From the IMG/VR virus record IMGVR_UViG_3300042261_000671, positions 1 through 57,124 of that record: a stretch of DNA of 57,124 nucleotides; one strand, given 5' to 3'. Each line of letters opens with the position of its first letter. Position 1 is the stretch's first letter. Origin of the DNA: a virus. The notes beneath the pieces are model-generated. The model searched no databases and had not been told where the DNA came from. It saw nothing but the letters and a program-made list of their open reading frames with translations. The translations under genes and the position numbers were made by a program. Positions 21,554 through 31,300 of this stretch are shown here, piece after piece.

Positions 21554-23581
21554 TCAAGCCTGATTCTGAGGAGGTATTAAGGATTGTTCGCCGTACTTCT
21601 TACTTATTACCCATTTTGTATTTATTACAGAAGTTTTATTTGTAATTAAATTAGTTTTATTACATCCACCGAAAGTACCATTTATCCATATTCCTCCCCA
21701 CAGTGTTCCATAGAAATATCCATCGTGGAATGTACCACCAGAGAATCCACCATACCATGGGCCACCAGCACAATTTCCTACAGCATAAGAACTATAAAAA
21801 TATCCACCATAAAAATCTCCATTGTACCAATTTATTATACTATTCAGGTTCGCTGAATCGTTGCCAAATATTCCGCCATTGAAAGTTCCACCGCTCCAGT
21901 ATATTAGTGGTTGTTCTGCGTTTATTATAACTCCAATTTGACCACTATTGAATATACCATTTATCCAATTAACATTGTGGAAATATGAATTTGTAACAGA
22001 ACCATTCACGAATGTGCCATATAACCAGCTGCTATTGGACATATTACCATATTGGAATGTGCCACCACTCCACAAACTACCATCAGTGAAATTTCCACTA
22101 TTAAATATTCCATCTTTCCATAAACTATTACTGAATGTTCCGCCATTAAATGTCCCATTATTCCAATAATTATTAATATTAGAATAATTTATTGTGCCAC
22201 CGCTTATACTTGAAGCGTTATTGTTTGAATTGAAAACTCCACCGTTAAATTTCCCATCATTCCAATATGAATTGAAAAAAGTGCCATTATTAAAAGTTCC
22301 ATCATACCAATAACCAGTAGAAAAAGAACCGTTATTAAAATTCCCTTTATACCAATTTGTATTTAATATACTTCCACCATTACAATCTCCATTATACCAA
22401 TTGCAGTTTTTCATACTACCACCATTGAAAGTTCCTTTATACCAAGTAGTATATTCTATATCGCCACCACTAAAAGTTCCACCACTCCATGTACTATTTC
22501 CTTTCATAGTTCCACCTTGAAATAATCCATTTCTCCAAGTAGAACCTGAAAATATGCCAGCGTTAAAAGTTCCATTTCTCCATTCTTTACCAACAAATTC
22601 TCCTCCATTCCATATTCCATCATACCATATGTCTTGTGTAAAAGTTCCTCCACTCCAAATTGCATAAAACCAATAAGAATCTGGGCTCACATATGTATTT
22701 TGAAAAATTCCACCATTTATTGTGGATCCTGATATTGAACAATTAGTAAATAAACCTCCATTTATAGTACAATCACTCAAAGAACAATTATCATAATGAC
22801 CATTATCTAATTGACATAAATATAATCTATTGTTGTATATGTAATTATAACCATATCCGTTATTATTGCTTGTATAATATGAAGAAACTGGAGTAGGATC
22901 TGAATTTAATGTATCTGCCCCCTTATAAACATATGGTTTATAAAATGAAGTCGTGGCTCCAATATCCATAGAAGAATTTGTTGTGATATAAAGACTATCG
23001 TATTTATCTTTAAACATCATATAAAAAGATGTACCGCTTAGAACAACGGATTGAACAAGATTTATGTCTATTAATGTGTCCAATGCTGTATTAAATTGTC
23101 CAGTTTTTATTTCCGCCCCGTCTATCTCTCCGCCATTAATCTGAATATTTCGGATATAAATTTCACCAATGTAATGATTGTAGATTTTCTTATCTACAAA
23201 TCTAGCATCATAATATCTATCTATTGTTATTTCATTATTATTATCATTGATTTCTAATACTTTATAACCTTGCATTTGACGTAGATAAATATAATCTGTG
23301 CATCCTGAGAACTCTAAATAATTGTCCATTATAATGCCATCAGTGTGACCTGTATCTTTTCCATTTTCATCATACATAATAAATACTTTATCTCCGACTT
23401 TTACGTTTGAATTTATTTCTGTATAAAGTTTAATATTTCCATTATTATTTGTTATAGTCGGCAATAATTTAACAGCATTTGGTGATGTAGTATAATTAGT
23501 GTTATTAAAAGAATTAATTTTTTCTTGTTGCGTTGTTACTGCAGTAACGACCGGTAATGTTACGATATCTGCTAATGGCAT
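21554..23581 (-). CDS. Large repeat protein with W-x-x-G-x-F-x-x-G units, probable tail fibre or adhesin
   Basis: A 675-residue protein. The N-terminal 260 residues are beta-rich and include 'NSNVKVGDKVFIMYDENG'. From about residue 265 to 650 there are some twenty units of about 10-20 residues with the pattern W-(Y/N/S)-(N/D/K/G)-G-(T/I/D)-F-(N/S)-G-G, for example 'WYDGTFNNGTF' and 'WSGGTFSGGD'. Such Asn/Gly/Trp-rich repeats should form a beta-solenoid. A surface or receptor-binding role fits. The protein at 24009 carries two related units. It ends with a non-repeat region of about 30 residues. Confidence 0.75.
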   Translation of the reverse strand: MPLADIVTLPVVTAVTTQQEKINSFNNTNYTTSPNAVKLLPTITNNNGNIKLYTEINSNVKVGDKVFIMYDENGKDTGHTDGIIMDNYLEFSGCTDYIYLRQMQGYKVLEINDNNNEITIDRYYDARFVDKKIYNHYIGEIYIRNIQINGGEIDGAEIKTGQFNTALDTLIDINLVQSVVLSGTSFYMMFKDKYDSLYITTNSSMDIGATTSFYKPYVYKGADTLNSDPTPVSSYYTSNNNGYGYNYIYNNRLYLCQLDNGHYDNCSLSDCTINGGLFTNCSISGSTINGGIFQNTYVSPDSYWFYAIWSGGTFTQDIWYDGIWNGGEFVGKEWRNGTFNAGIFSGSTWRNGLFQGGTMKGNSTWSGGTFSGGDIEYTTWYKGTFNGGSMKNCNWYNGDCNGGSILNTNWYKGNFNNGSFSTGYWYDGTFNNGTFFNSYWNDGKFNGGVFNSNNNASSISGGTINYSNINNYWNNGTFNGGTFSNSLWKDGIFNSGNFTDGSLWSGGTFQYGNMSNSSWLYGTFVNGSVTNSYFHNVNWINGIFNSGQIGVIINAEQPLIYWSGGTFNGGIFGNDSANLNSIINWYNGDFYGGYFYSSYAVGNCAGGPWYGGFSGGTFHDGYFYGTLWGGIWINGTFGGCNKTNLITNKTSVINTKWVISKKYGEQSLIPPQNQA

Positions 23582-23600
23582 TATGTTTCTTTTCTTTTAT

Positions 23601-23613
23601 TTTATATATTAAA
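23601..23613 (-). promoter_or_regulatory. TATATA-type promoter element
   Basis: On the minus strand ATTTAATATATAAA lies about 20 bases before the ATG of the repeat protein. Confidence 0.42.
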
Positions 23614-23666
23614 TTTTGAAAACTAAATAAGAAAAAATTCATATAAATTGAAAATAAGTATTTTTA

Positions 23667-24002
23667 ATGGAATTAATGGAACTGAATGAGAGGAAAAAAG
23701 ATCTCAAAGAGAGACTAGAAAATGATTTATATGTAAATAGATATGATACATTTAAACAATCTGTTTTTTTTATTAATAAGTCTCTAGATTTTTTTAATAT
23801 AAATCATAAATATACATACGATGAATTTTGTATAGACTTCACAAATGAATGTCTTGACTTTATGGAAAAAAATCCAGATGTTGACATGCAAGATCCAAAA
23901 CAGATTGTGATATTTATACCAACAATAGTCATGTCTATGATGATTAATGCTGAAAAGAAATACGGCTTAAAATCTTCAGATGAAGATTTAAAAAATAATT
24001 AA
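23667..24002 (+). CDS. Hypothetical acidic helical protein
   Basis: A 111-residue protein, mostly helical ('LNERKKDLKERLENDL', 'YTYDEFCIDFTNECLDF'). It shares the layout of the protein at 24653 ('FTFDEFYIRVLNNF'), so the two may be distant paralogues flanking the collagen-like gene. The gene starts 85 bases from the divergent repeat-protein gene. No known family. Confidence 0.65.
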   Translation: MELMELNERKKDLKERLENDLYVNRYDTFKQSVFFINKSLDFFNINHKYTYDEFCIDFTNECLDFMEKNPDVDMQDPKQIVIFIPTIVMSMMINAEKKYGLKSSDEDLKNN

Positions 24003-24008
24003 ATATGA

Positions 24009-24656
24009 ATGTTTAATTTCTTAAGAAAATTAAATAGAAAGAAAGATGAGATTCCAGTTCAAATAAAGGAAGTTCAACAGGAAGAAGATAAAACTATACA
24101 AGAAAATTGGTGGGGAGGAACATGGTCTCCTGGATCTTTTACATTAACTGGAACAACAACACCAATAGAGGGGAAATGGCATCCTGGTAATTTTTCAACA
24201 AGAGAAACAATAAATGAAGATGAAGGTAGAGCATTAGTATCTGATAATAACGGCAGTTCATCTTGGGTTAAACCCAGATATGGTTTATCAGGAATGTCAG
24301 GTTCATCTGGCGTGTCTGGAGTATCTGGAGTGTGTGGAACCACTGGATTTGGAATTAGTGGTTTTAGTGGGACTATGGGGTTTGGAGTTAGAGGAACTTC
24401 AGGTAAAAATAAACCTATAGATTATTATGAATACATTGCCGAGAATGTAGATAACGCTATAAGATATAGCGAATATATTGCTGATAACTTAGATCATAGC
24501 GGAGTGATTTTGACACATTTAAAATATCTTGATTATTTGGCTAATGAATTAGATTCTAAATCCAGTGAGATTAGAAATTATTTACAAAAGAAAAAAGAAG
24601 TAAAGAGAATTTATTCTGATGCTGATCCTTACGGAGAGGAGAATTGGGAAGCATGA
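24009..24656 (+). CDS. Collagen-like Gly-x-Ser protein with C-terminal DPYGEENW
   Basis: A 215-residue protein. A basic N-terminal helix ('MFNFLRKLNRKKDE') is followed by two W-x-x-G-x-F units ('WWGGTWSPGSF', 'KWHPGNF') like those in the protein at 21554, then a collagen-like run of G-x-S triplets (residues about 97-135), a helical segment ('YYEYIAENVDNAIRYSEYI') of a kind seen in phage structural proteins, and DPYGEENW at the very end (24624-24647). It is the one motif-bearing protein whose N-terminus is not the targeting peptide. Probably a structural or surface protein. Confidence 0.7.
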   Translation: MFNFLRKLNRKKDEIPVQIKEVQQEEDKTIQENWWGGTWSPGSFTLTGTTTPIEGKWHPGNFSTRETINEDEGRALVSDNNGSSSWVKPRYGLSGMSGSSGVSGVSGVCGTTGFGISGFSGTMGFGVRGTSGKNKPIDYYEYIAENVDNAIRYSEYIADNLDHSGVILTHLKYLDYLANELDSKSSEIRNYLQKKKEVKRIYSDADPYGEENWEA

Positions 24657-24961
24657 AAATTAGAGAAATAATTCAAAATGATATAGTCGAAGACATAACA
24701 CTTTATAGAGAAATAATAGATGATTGTGTAAATACTATAAAAAGCGTAAAACCGGATTATGAACCGAATTTTACTTTTGATGAATTCTATATCAGAGTTT
24801 TAAATAATTTTGATGGAGTAGATGAAGATATATCAGATAATGAAAAAGGAATTATTAAAAAACAAATAAAAGCTGTTCTGAAAGTAGCTTTAGAAGAATT
24901 AAAAAACGATGAAGAAAGCTACAATATTCTTAAAGAAATTATTAAAGAATATTTAGAATAA
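24653..24961 (+). CDS. Hypothetical acidic helical protein
   Basis: A protein of 102 residues from ATG 24653, which overlaps the previous stop as ATGA. Mostly helical and acidic, starting MKIREIIQNDIVEDITLY. It resembles the protein at 23667 in length and in the 'FTFDEFYIRVLNNF' segment. No function recognised. Confidence 0.65.
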   Translation: MKIREIIQNDIVEDITLYREIIDDCVNTIKSVKPDYEPNFTFDEFYIRVLNNFDGVDEDISDNEKGIIKKQIKAVLKVALEELKNDEESYNILKEIIKEYLE

Positions 24962-24984
24962 ACAAGTTTCGGCCCTATAAAATT

Positions 24985-25156
<172 letters not shown>

Positions 25157-26182
25157 ATGGCAGAGTACAAAGACAATGAAGATTTTTTATTTGGTACAAA
25201 TGATGAATCTCAAAACGAAGAATTGGCTTTCTTAAATAAAGAAACCAAAAACCAGGACGGAATTTATCGTCCAAATGTAAAAGACGCAGCCGATCCTAAA
25301 GGCGCAGGTTACAAAGCAACAATCAGATTTCTCAGAAATGTTTATCTCGATGGCACTGGAACAGGTCCAGCAGCTATAACAAAGCATGTTCATTTCGTTA
25401 AGAAAGAAGGTGTTTTGGAAGATTATCCTGAACTTTCAGGTTATTACGATTGTGAGAAGAATATTTCACAACAAACTCCATGTCCATTATGTCAGTCATT
25501 TTGGAAACTTTATAAATCCAACAATCAGGCTGATGTAATCAAATCAGGTTTAATTAAAAGAAGCACAAAATTCTATTCCTATATTATGGTTATAGAAGAT
25601 GAGCAACATCCGGAACTTGTAGGTAAGATTTTAATCTATCCTTATGGTCCTGTTATCAAGCAGAAGATTAATTCTGAAATTAATGGAGAAGTTACTGATA
25701 AATGTAATATTTTTGATTTTGTAACTGGAAAAGATTTCAGACTTATTATTAAAGAAATCAAAATTCCAAATCCAAATGGACCAGGTACTGTCGAAATGCC
25801 AAACTACGACACTAGCACATTCTTACCAACTTCACCATTAAAGATATGGAACGATAAGACAAATAAATTTGTCACGCCTCCAACTGTAACTGATGATGAT
25901 GGAAAAATTATGTTAGTAGACAAGAAATGGCAAGCCAAAATCAAGGAAGTCATTATGAGTCGTCCTGCTACAGTTAGCTTAGAAGCTCACATGCCAGACA
26001 AAAATGGTTGGGATGATGCTAGAAGAGCTAATGTCGATAAGATTGTTCAGGTTCTTAGCGGAAGCAACGCCGCATACGCTGAATCGTCAATAAGAAAATC
26101 TGGAACTAAAACTCCATCAGCTGAAGTATTTGAAGAGGAATCTTTCGATGATCTTTTCGATTCTATAGACGATGACAAATAA
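25157..26182 (+). CDS. Single-stranded DNA-binding protein, T4 gp32-like
   Basis: A 341-residue protein. The zinc site is clear: His79 (or His77), Cys99, Cys109 and Cys112, the last three with the T4 spacing C-x9-C-x2-C ('DCEKNISQQTPCPLC'). The C-terminus is acidic ('EVFEEESFDDLFDSIDDDK'), as in gp32, where it recruits replication partners. The fold region includes 'STKFYSYIMVIEDEQHPEL'. It coats ssDNA in replication and recombination. The GC content and codon usage of this gene are more like those of highly expressed genes. It is followed by a strong terminator. Confidence 0.92.
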   Translation: MAEYKDNEDFLFGTNDESQNEELAFLNKETKNQDGIYRPNVKDAADPKGAGYKATIRFLRNVYLDGTGTGPAAITKHVHFVKKEGVLEDYPELSGYYDCEKNISQQTPCPLCQSFWKLYKSNNQADVIKSGLIKRSTKFYSYIMVIEDEQHPELVGKILIYPYGPVIKQKINSEINGEVTDKCNIFDFVTGKDFRLIIKEIKIPNPNGPGTVEMPNYDTSTFLPTSPLKIWNDKTNKFVTPPTVTDDDGKIMLVDKKWQAKIKEVIMSRPATVSLEAHMPDKNGWDDARRANVDKIVQVLSGSNAAYAESSIRKSGTKTPSAEVFEEESFDDLFDSIDDDK

Positions 26183-26198
26183 GATTGTCTTCTGAAAT

Positions 26199-26230
26199 AA
26201 AAAAACCCACAAGAAATTGTGGGTTTTTTA
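26199..26230. terminator. Bidirectional intrinsic terminator
   Basis: A perfect 7-bp stem CCCACAA/TTGTGGG (26206-26212 and 26217-26223) lies between an A-run and a T-run. It separates the gp32-like gene from the convergent minus-strand genes. Confidence 0.9.
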
Positions 26231-26518
26231 TTATTCATAATTTAAGGTTATATTTTTCCCGTCCCGTGTAATATAATATTGTCTATTTACATCATTAGTT
26301 TTTATGGTATCGTTTTTTAGCGATGCCTCGATTGGCGATACTATTGTTGCTGCCGCACTGGCCGATGTTGAAGCTCCAATTTTTTTCTGAGGATCATCTT
26401 CAGCTTTCAAAAGAGGAGATAATAAAGTGAAGTTGGCTAATATTCCAAGTCCAATCAAAACTTGTTTCAGATTGATGCCTTCATTTAAAAATTCTTGTCT
26501 GGTTGTTATATTTTTCAT
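26231..26518 (-). CDS. Small targeting-peptide protein with a hydrophobic segment
   Basis: A 95-residue protein starting MKNITTRQEFLNEGINLK, with LNE, very like the T4 internal-protein cleavage site. A hydrophobic stretch follows ('VLIGLGILANFTLLSPLL'), then an Ala/Ser-rich segment and a short C-terminal strand. The hydrophobic part might be a membrane segment or a targeting core. Function is unknown. Confidence 0.65.
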   Translation of the reverse strand: MKNITTRQEFLNEGINLKQVLIGLGILANFTLLSPLLKAEDDPQKKIGASTSASAAATIVSPIEASLKNDTIKTNDVNRQYYITRDGKNITLNYE

Positions 26519-26533
26519 ATGTTGCCTTTCATT

Positions 26534-26800
26534 TTATCTCAGATTTTTTAAAACTGTTAATCTAGCTTTTTCTTTAGCAACACTCAACAATTCATATACT
26601 GATCTTAATTGATCTGATGTTAGTTTTCCATGTTCGTCATAATTTACCCACTCTAATAAAGAATCTATATCTTTTTTTATTAAACCTTCCCATAAAGATC
26701 TATTGAAAAATAGATCTTTTGGTTCTGATATGGTTTCTGCTTGTGAAATCACACCTGGGTCAGATTGTTCATTTAAGTTAATTCTTTTAACATGTCTCAT
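26534..26800 (-). CDS. Small protein with variant targeting peptide
   Basis: An 88-residue protein starting MRHVKRINLNEQSDP, the same style as MRYINRLKLNE at 11699. The body is helical ('LLEWVNYDEHGKLTSDQL', 'LLSVAKEKARLTVLKNLR') and ends basic. A TATATA element precedes it. Function is unknown. Confidence 0.65.
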   Translation of the reverse strand: MRHVKRINLNEQSDPGVISQAETISEPKDLFFNRSLWEGLIKKDIDSLLEWVNYDEHGKLTSDQLRSVYELLSVAKEKARLTVLKNLR

Positions 26801-26818
26801 GTCATCATTTTATTTTCT

Positions 26819-26831
26819 TGTATATATAAAA
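26819..26831 (-). promoter_or_regulatory. TATATA-type promoter element
   Basis: On the minus strand TTTTTATATATACA lies about 20 bases before the ATG at 26800, next to the stop of the terminase N-part. Confidence 0.4.
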
Positions 26832-26834
26832 ATT

Positions 26835-27368
26835 CTAATCTAATTTTTCTAACAAATAATATAAAATTTTTTTAGTCTTTTCGAGAAAGGTTAACTCTCT
26901 ATATTTAGATAAAGTATTATAATATAATTTTCCTATACTTATTTTATAAGCGTATCCTGTATTATCATCCCTTACAGTAAGAACAGATCTATAATCAATA
27001 CATTTTCCAACTTGTCTTGAAGCCATTAAGATACTATATCTGTTTTCTGTATATAATTTAATAATATCTTTTTGATACTCTCTTAGTTTCATTTGTCCAA
27101 CAGTACCATCTTCAAGTTTAATTTTACAATAATGTTCAGCAAAATAATATACAGATAATTTACATTTTATATATTCTTCAATTTCATCTGGAGTCATAGC
27201 AAATTTTATGCCTTTTCTACGTACTCCTTCGTTAGAATTAAACCACAATCTTTCGGTTCTTTTTAATGGTAAAGCTAATTTCTCTTTCTCTATTATTTCT
27301 TGAACCTTTAATGTTGATATAATGTTTGTTTCTTCTGTCTTTCTTGTATTTTCTTTCTTTGGCGGCAT
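26835..27368 (-). CDS. Terminase large subunit, N-terminal part, ending in the N-half of a split intein
   Basis: A 177-residue protein. Residues 1-122 are the N-terminal TerL extein: a Lys/Glu-rich start, 'CKLSVYYFAEHYCKI', then 'LREYQKDIIKLYTENRYSIL' and 'MASRQVGK', the Walker A up to its Lys (T4 has LRDYQ...SRQLGKT). At Cys123 the sequence switches to an intein N-fragment of 55 residues and then stops. The missing T of GKT and the rest of the ATPase are at 15555-17819. Joined, GK-TVSASIVILHLVLFN aligns with T4 gp17 after the P-loop with no gap. A TATATA element precedes the ATG. Confidence 0.93.
   Translation of the reverse strand: MPPKKENTRKTEETNIISTLKVQEIIEKEKLALPLKRTERLWFNSNEGVRRKGIKFAMTPDEIEEYIKCKLSVYYFAEHYCKIKLEDGTVGQMKLREYQKDIIKLYTENRYSILMASRQVGKCIDYRSVLTVRDDNTGYAYKISIGKLYYNTLSKYRELTFLEKTKKILYYLLEKLD
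26838..27002 (-). mobile_element. Split intein N-fragment (IntN, 55 aa) in terminase
   Basis: It begins with Cys1 and a block A pattern, 'CIDYRSVLTVRDDNTGYAYK', then 'ISIGKLYYN', and ends in an amphipathic helix ('FLEKTKKILYYLLEKLD') before the stop. The helix mirrors the one that begins the C-fragment at 17819, which may help the halves find each other. No endonuclease motif is present in either half. Confidence 0.9.
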
Positions 27369-27389
27369 AAAAACTTTTGGAATTTTTTG

Positions 27390-27405
27390 TTAATATATAT
27401 AAAAA
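27390..27405 (-). promoter_or_regulatory. TATATA-type promoter element
   Basis: On the minus strand GGTTTTTATATATATTAAC lies about 25 bases before the ATG of the terminase N-part. Confidence 0.42.
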
Positions 27406-27471
27406 CCATTATGACCAAAAATTTCCATGACATTTAGATAAATTATTAAACCTTATATTCAGTTTTGCATA

Positions 27472-27490
27472 TACATCAATGCGTGATGTA
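27472..27490 (+). promoter_or_regulatory. Hairpin in the leader of the gene at 27524
   Basis: A perfect 7-bp stem TACATCA/TGATGTA with a 5-base loop, about 35 bases before the ATG. No T-run follows, so an operator or mRNA structure is more likely than a terminator. Confidence 0.35.
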
Positions 27491-27523
27491 TTTTCATGCT
27501 ATAAAAAATAATAACAAAAAATT

Positions 27524-28255
27524 ATGTCAAAAGACCCTAAGGATCAAGAATTTGAAAACATCGATGAAGAAGACATCAAAGAAGAATTACTAGAAACAGA
27601 TCTAATGATGCAAGAAGAATTAAGTGACGAATACGAAAATGAAATAATAGAAACAGATCCAGACATGGATATTGATGAGGATCAAGAAGTTAGTAATACT
27701 ATAAATTATGACGAATCGGAAAGTGAATTAGATACTTGGTTTAAGTATGGAACTAATAATCACAAATTGGATGGTAAGCATAGCTTAAAGAGAGATACAA
27801 TTTTGAATGGAAGGTTAAATGATGATAGTGATATTATAGATGAAGAGCATGTTGGAATGCCATATATGGAATTCGAATCTTACGAAAGTGGTGATATTCC
27901 TATAGAAAAAGGTAGTATATTTGAAGAAGAGAGTAGAAGAGGGGATGAAGTTCAGAGTAAAAGAAGATTAGCTCAGGATGTTTATGAACTGTTAAAAGAA
28001 AATACAGATTTAGATTTTAGAGCTAATAGAAGAAAACCAAATAAGACAACTTTCAATAATTATTATAAGATGCTATTGGCCAACATTGACAAACAGTATA
28101 CTAAATGTGATATATTTGTTGAGTTGGCATATTATTTTACAGATAATATATTTAATATGTATAAATTATTAGATAAAAAGTACGCAACTACAATTATTAA
28201 AGAGCTTCGTGAAAAGGGATTTTTAAACAATTTAAATTCAATAAAATTCCAATAA
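27524..28255 (+). CDS. Hypothetical protein with very acidic N-terminal region
   Basis: A 243-residue protein. The first 65 residues are highly acidic and disordered, followed by a linker. The last 90 residues form a helical domain ('KRRLAQDVYELLKENTDL', 'NNYYKMLLANIDKQYTKC') ending 'IIKELREKGFLNNL'. An acidic arm on a helical domain fits a DNA-mimic, chaperone or transcription co-factor, but none is shown. It sits directly upstream of the reductase gene. Confidence 0.65.
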   Translation: MSKDPKDQEFENIDEEDIKEELLETDLMMQEELSDEYENEIIETDPDMDIDEDQEVSNTINYDESESELDTWFKYGTNNHKLDGKHSLKRDTILNGRLNDDSDIIDEEHVGMPYMEFESYESGDIPIEKGSIFEEESRRGDEVQSKRRLAQDVYELLKENTDLDFRANRRKPNKTTFNNYYKMLLANIDKQYTKCDIFVELAYYFTDNIFNMYKLLDKKYATTIIKELREKGFLNNLNSIKFQ

Positions 28256-28311
28256 ACTTCATGACATATACAATCTATAATATAACACAGTAAAAAAATT
28301 AATGACAAGAT

Positions 28312-31300
28312 ATGAAAGGCAATCAATTTACAGACGAATTAAGTCGTGAAATTTACGAACAAACTTATAAATACGGAAATGAAACTTTAGAAACTACACA
28401 AAAAAGAGTTGCGGAAGATATAGCTTCAGTAGAGACAAATAAAGAAGAATGGAAAAATAAATTCTTAGAAATACTTGAAGATTTTAAATTTGTTCCAGGT
28501 GGTAGAATTATTTCAAACGCAGGAACAAATATCAGAGGAACAACATATATAAACTGTTTTGTTGATGGTTTCGTTGGAAAACACCAAGATTCAGTTTCCG
28601 GAATCCTAGAAGCACTTAAAAGACAAGCTTTTATTTTAAAATCAGAAGGAGGTTACGGTTTTTGTTGTGATGTTATGAGACCTAGAGGAGGTTATATTGA
28701 AGGGATAGCCAACGATACTCCAGGTGCTGTTAAATGGTTAGATAATTGGAATACTCAATCAGATGTTATTACAGCTGGTAGTGGTAGAAAATCAGGTAAC
28801 AAAAAGGCAAAACAAAAAATACGTAAAGGTGCTCAAATGGTAACTATGTCATGTTGGCATCCTGATATAGAAGAATTTATTACTGCCAAACAAACACCAG
28901 GAAAATTAGACAAATTTAACATGAGCGTTCTTATTACAGACGCTTTTATGGACGCTGTTCATAATAATAAAAAATGGGATCTGATATTTCCTGATTTTGA
29001 TCATGCCAAAGAAACCTACAATGATACATGGGATGGAAATCTTGGTAAATGGATAATGGATGGTAATCCCATAAAAGTATATAAGACTTTTAAAGATGCC
29101 AACGAATTATGGGATCTTATCATGAAATCTACATACAACAGAAACGAACCAGGGGTTCTTTTTGTTGATACAATGAATAGATTAAATAATCTAGCTTATT
29201 GCGAATATATTAGTGCTACTAACCCTTCACTCAGAAAAGGAACTAAAGTTTTAACAAAAGATGGAATAATAGATATAGACGAATTAGAAAATAAAAAATT
29301 CCAGGTTAAAACATTAGAAGGTAACTGGGCTGATGCTGAATGCTTTTTATCAGGAAAAGATAAAAAACTTTACAAGGTAACTTTATCTAATAGGAAAGAG
29401 ATTTTTGCTACAAAGGAACATAAGTGGCCTGTTGAATTGAAAGGTGGTGGTTGGGGTAAAGTTACTACTGATAAATTATCAAAAGGTAATATCTTACCAT
29501 TTCCAAAAAATGAGAATATCGGGCTTGATGTAGATCAAAAAAGATTGACAAGAGATCATGGATTCATGCTAGGTTGGTTATATGGTGATGGATGGATTCA
29601 CGATACAGATAGAACAGTATATGGATTTTTATTTTCCAAAGAAGAAAAATATTTATCAGATGGAATATTAAAATCAATAAATGGTTTAAAAACAGAAAAA
29701 TCTAATTTAAGAGATTGTGGAGATGGAACTTTTGATTTCTGCACTCAATCTAATGAGATACAAGCTACTTTTAAGGGATTATTTGGAGTTAAATCTAAAA
29801 ACGAATTACCATCAAGTATTTGGAAAAGTAATGACGAATTTATCAAAGGATTTATAGACGGAATATTTAGCGCAGATGGGTGTATATCTGATAAAACAAA
29901 TAGGATTATTTTAACAAACAAAAATGAAAATTTTCTATTATCAATATCATCATTATTGTCATTTTATGGTATAAAATCTTATGTTTTAAAGGGCAAACCC
30001 AGAAAATCAAATTTTCCAAATGGTAAAGATTATGAAAAAAATTATGTAAGATATGATCTAATATTGGATTACAATAACGCTGATTGTTTTGCTAAAATAT
30101 TTAATTTATCACATTTGGAAAAACAACGCAAGATAGATAACTTGATAAATAGAAATAAAATAAGAAAGTCAAATTTATCAGAGAAAATACTGATTTTATC
30201 AGTAGAAGAAACTGATATACACGAAGATGTTTGGGACATTCATGTATATGACGAAACACACACTTTCTATATAAGTGATTGCGTAACTGGAAATTGCGGC
30301 GAACAGATTCTTCCCATAGGTGGAGTTTGTTTACTTGGCAATCTTAATTTAACACAATTTATCAAAGAAGATTTATCTGGATGGGATTATGATAAATTAA
30401 AAGAAGTTATTCCTATAGCTATTAGATTTATGGATAATGTTAATGATTTAACTTATGTCCCATTACAAGACCAAAAAGATAATCTCATCAATAAAAGAAG
30501 AATAGGTTTAGGTATTCTTGGATATGGTAGCGCACTTCTTATAATGAAGAAAAGATATGGTGGTGAAGAGGCTTTGAAAATTACTGAAGATCTTATGAAC
30601 TTTATAGCTAACACAGCATACCAATCTTCTGCTTTACTAGCTAAAGAAAAAGGTGCATTTTTACTTTATGACGGTGAAAAATATTTGAAAAGCGAATATA
30701 TCAAAAATTTATCGGAAGAAACAAAGAACATGATTAGAGTTTACGGAATTAGGAACTCTCATCTGCTCAGTATTCAACCAACTGGTAATAGTTCAATTCT
30801 AGCGAATGTAGCTTCGGGTGGTCTTGAACCTGTATTCTTATTTGAGTATATAAGAACAGTTATCCAACCTTATGCTCCAGATGGTATGGATGTTCCAAAG
30901 AACGTAGATTGGGCTAATTTATCATTTTCTTCCAATAATGATTGGAAGTGGGTTAAAGAAGGCGATGAAAACATGTTGAAAATAGAATACAAAGGTGATG
31001 TATATAAATTCGATAGAGGACGTGGTATATTAAAAGAATCTGTGGTCAAAGACTATGGTGTTCGTTTTCTTGAACAAAGAGGAGAATGGGATCCAAACGC
31101 TGAATGGGCAGCAAATATTAACAATCTTAGAATAGAAGAACATATAGGTACAATGAAAGTTATTTCAAAGTATATAGATTCTTCCATGTCAAAGACTATT
31201 AATTTACCACAAGATTATAAATTTGAAGATTTCAAACATGTTTATACGGAATTATTTAAAAGTGGAACAATTAAAGGTGGAACAACCTATAGGGCTGGCA

